A stretch of 7,345 nt of DNA, from positions 1 through 7,345 of the forward strand of contig CAMVDK010000158.1 of the NCBI GenBank assembly GCA_947166165.1. The letters are read 5' to 3'. The stretch's first letter is position 1, and every line of letters begins with the position of its first letter. This document shows positions 7,264 to 7,345 of the stretch, one piece after another. A program made the translations under genes and the position numbers. The stretch comes from an uncultured Porphyromonadaceae bacterium (lineage in GTDB: Bacteria; Bacteroidota; Bacteroidia; Bacteroidales; Muribaculaceae). The notes below the pieces were generated by a model that was not told the DNA's origin, did no database searches, and worked only from the letters and a program-made list of their open reading frames with translations.

Positions 7264-7284
7264 TTCGGAATGGCTTCCATCTCC

Positions 7285-7345
7285 TCACTCGCACTGCCAG
7301 GCGTCGATGGTGCGGGTGGCGGGGTCGATGTTCATGCCCAGCAGG
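7285..7345 (-). CDS. 3' end of an unidentified protein-coding gene (partial)
   Basis: Only the last 19 complete codons and the TGA stop are in the window; the frame reads LLGMNIDPATRTIDAWQCE. The peptide has ordinary protein composition, the codons end mostly in G or C, and a terminator hairpin follows at the right distance, which together support a real gene end. The family is not recognisable from so short a tail. It runs in the same direction as susC-susD but is separated by the hairpin and a 343-nt gap, so it is probably a separate transcription unit. Confidence 0.6.
   Translation of the reverse strand, partial: LLGMNIDPATRTIDAWQCE

Noticed and set aside
7098..7280. A 60-codon - strand frame starting just after the stop of the edge gene
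   Set aside because: It contains the whole terminator hairpin and the T/A tracts and has no family resemblance. The GGAG directly abutting the ATG is too close to serve as a normal ribosome binding site.
7137..7345. A + strand frame starting MKYDLARLAVADC that remains open to the window edge
   Set aside because: It runs through the terminator hairpin and antisense to the better supported gene end at 7285-7345, where it becomes Arg/Trp/Cys-rich shadow. No promoter is seen.
1..7345. CRISPR arrays, tRNA/rRNA genes, insertion sequences and phage-like genes
   Set aside because: No regularly spaced repeats, no cloverleaf-like sequences, no transposase or integrase frames and no long terminal inverted repeats were seen by reading both strands.

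Overview
The window looks like a high-GC member of the order Bacteroidales (Bacteroidota). The evidence is an adjacent SusC/SusD pair, a Bacteroidota-type leucyl-tRNA synthetase, and AT-rich gene leaders without clear Shine-Dalgarno sequences. The genus cannot be fixed from this sequence; a GC-rich gut lineage related to Muribaculaceae, Prevotellaceae or Alistipes would fit.

Layout. Positions 2-1659 (+ strand) hold two housekeeping genes, probably one operon: the 3' part of leuS (cut by the window start) and, 14 nt later, a complete rdgB/HAM1-type nucleotide-pool sanitation gene. A strong bidirectional terminator hairpin (1685-1732) and a second hairpin (1748-1772) fill the convergent junction. 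Positions 1791-6941 (- strand) hold a complete outer-membrane nutrient-uptake pair: susC-like TonB-dependent porin first, then a susD-like lipoprotein. Upstream of susC is a very AT-rich leader (about 6942-7127) with phased T/A tracts and small inverted repeats. It is followed by about 90 nt with no recognised feature, a terminator hairpin (7218-7263, - strand), and the last 19 codons of an unidentified - strand gene at the window edge.

How the genes work together. SusC (energised by TonB-ExbBD, not in the window) and SusD (surface lipoprotein lid) would form one complex that captures and imports an oligomeric nutrient. No glycosidase, peptidase, sulfatase or regulator is visible, so the substrate is unknown. 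LeuS and RdgB serve translation and nucleotide-pool cleaning and are unrelated to uptake.

I found no convincing evidence of an undescribed system. The points most worth a second look are the unusual Cys/Trp content of the SusD-like protein, the isolated SusCD pair beside much more GC-rich housekeeping genes, and the structured AT-rich susC leader.
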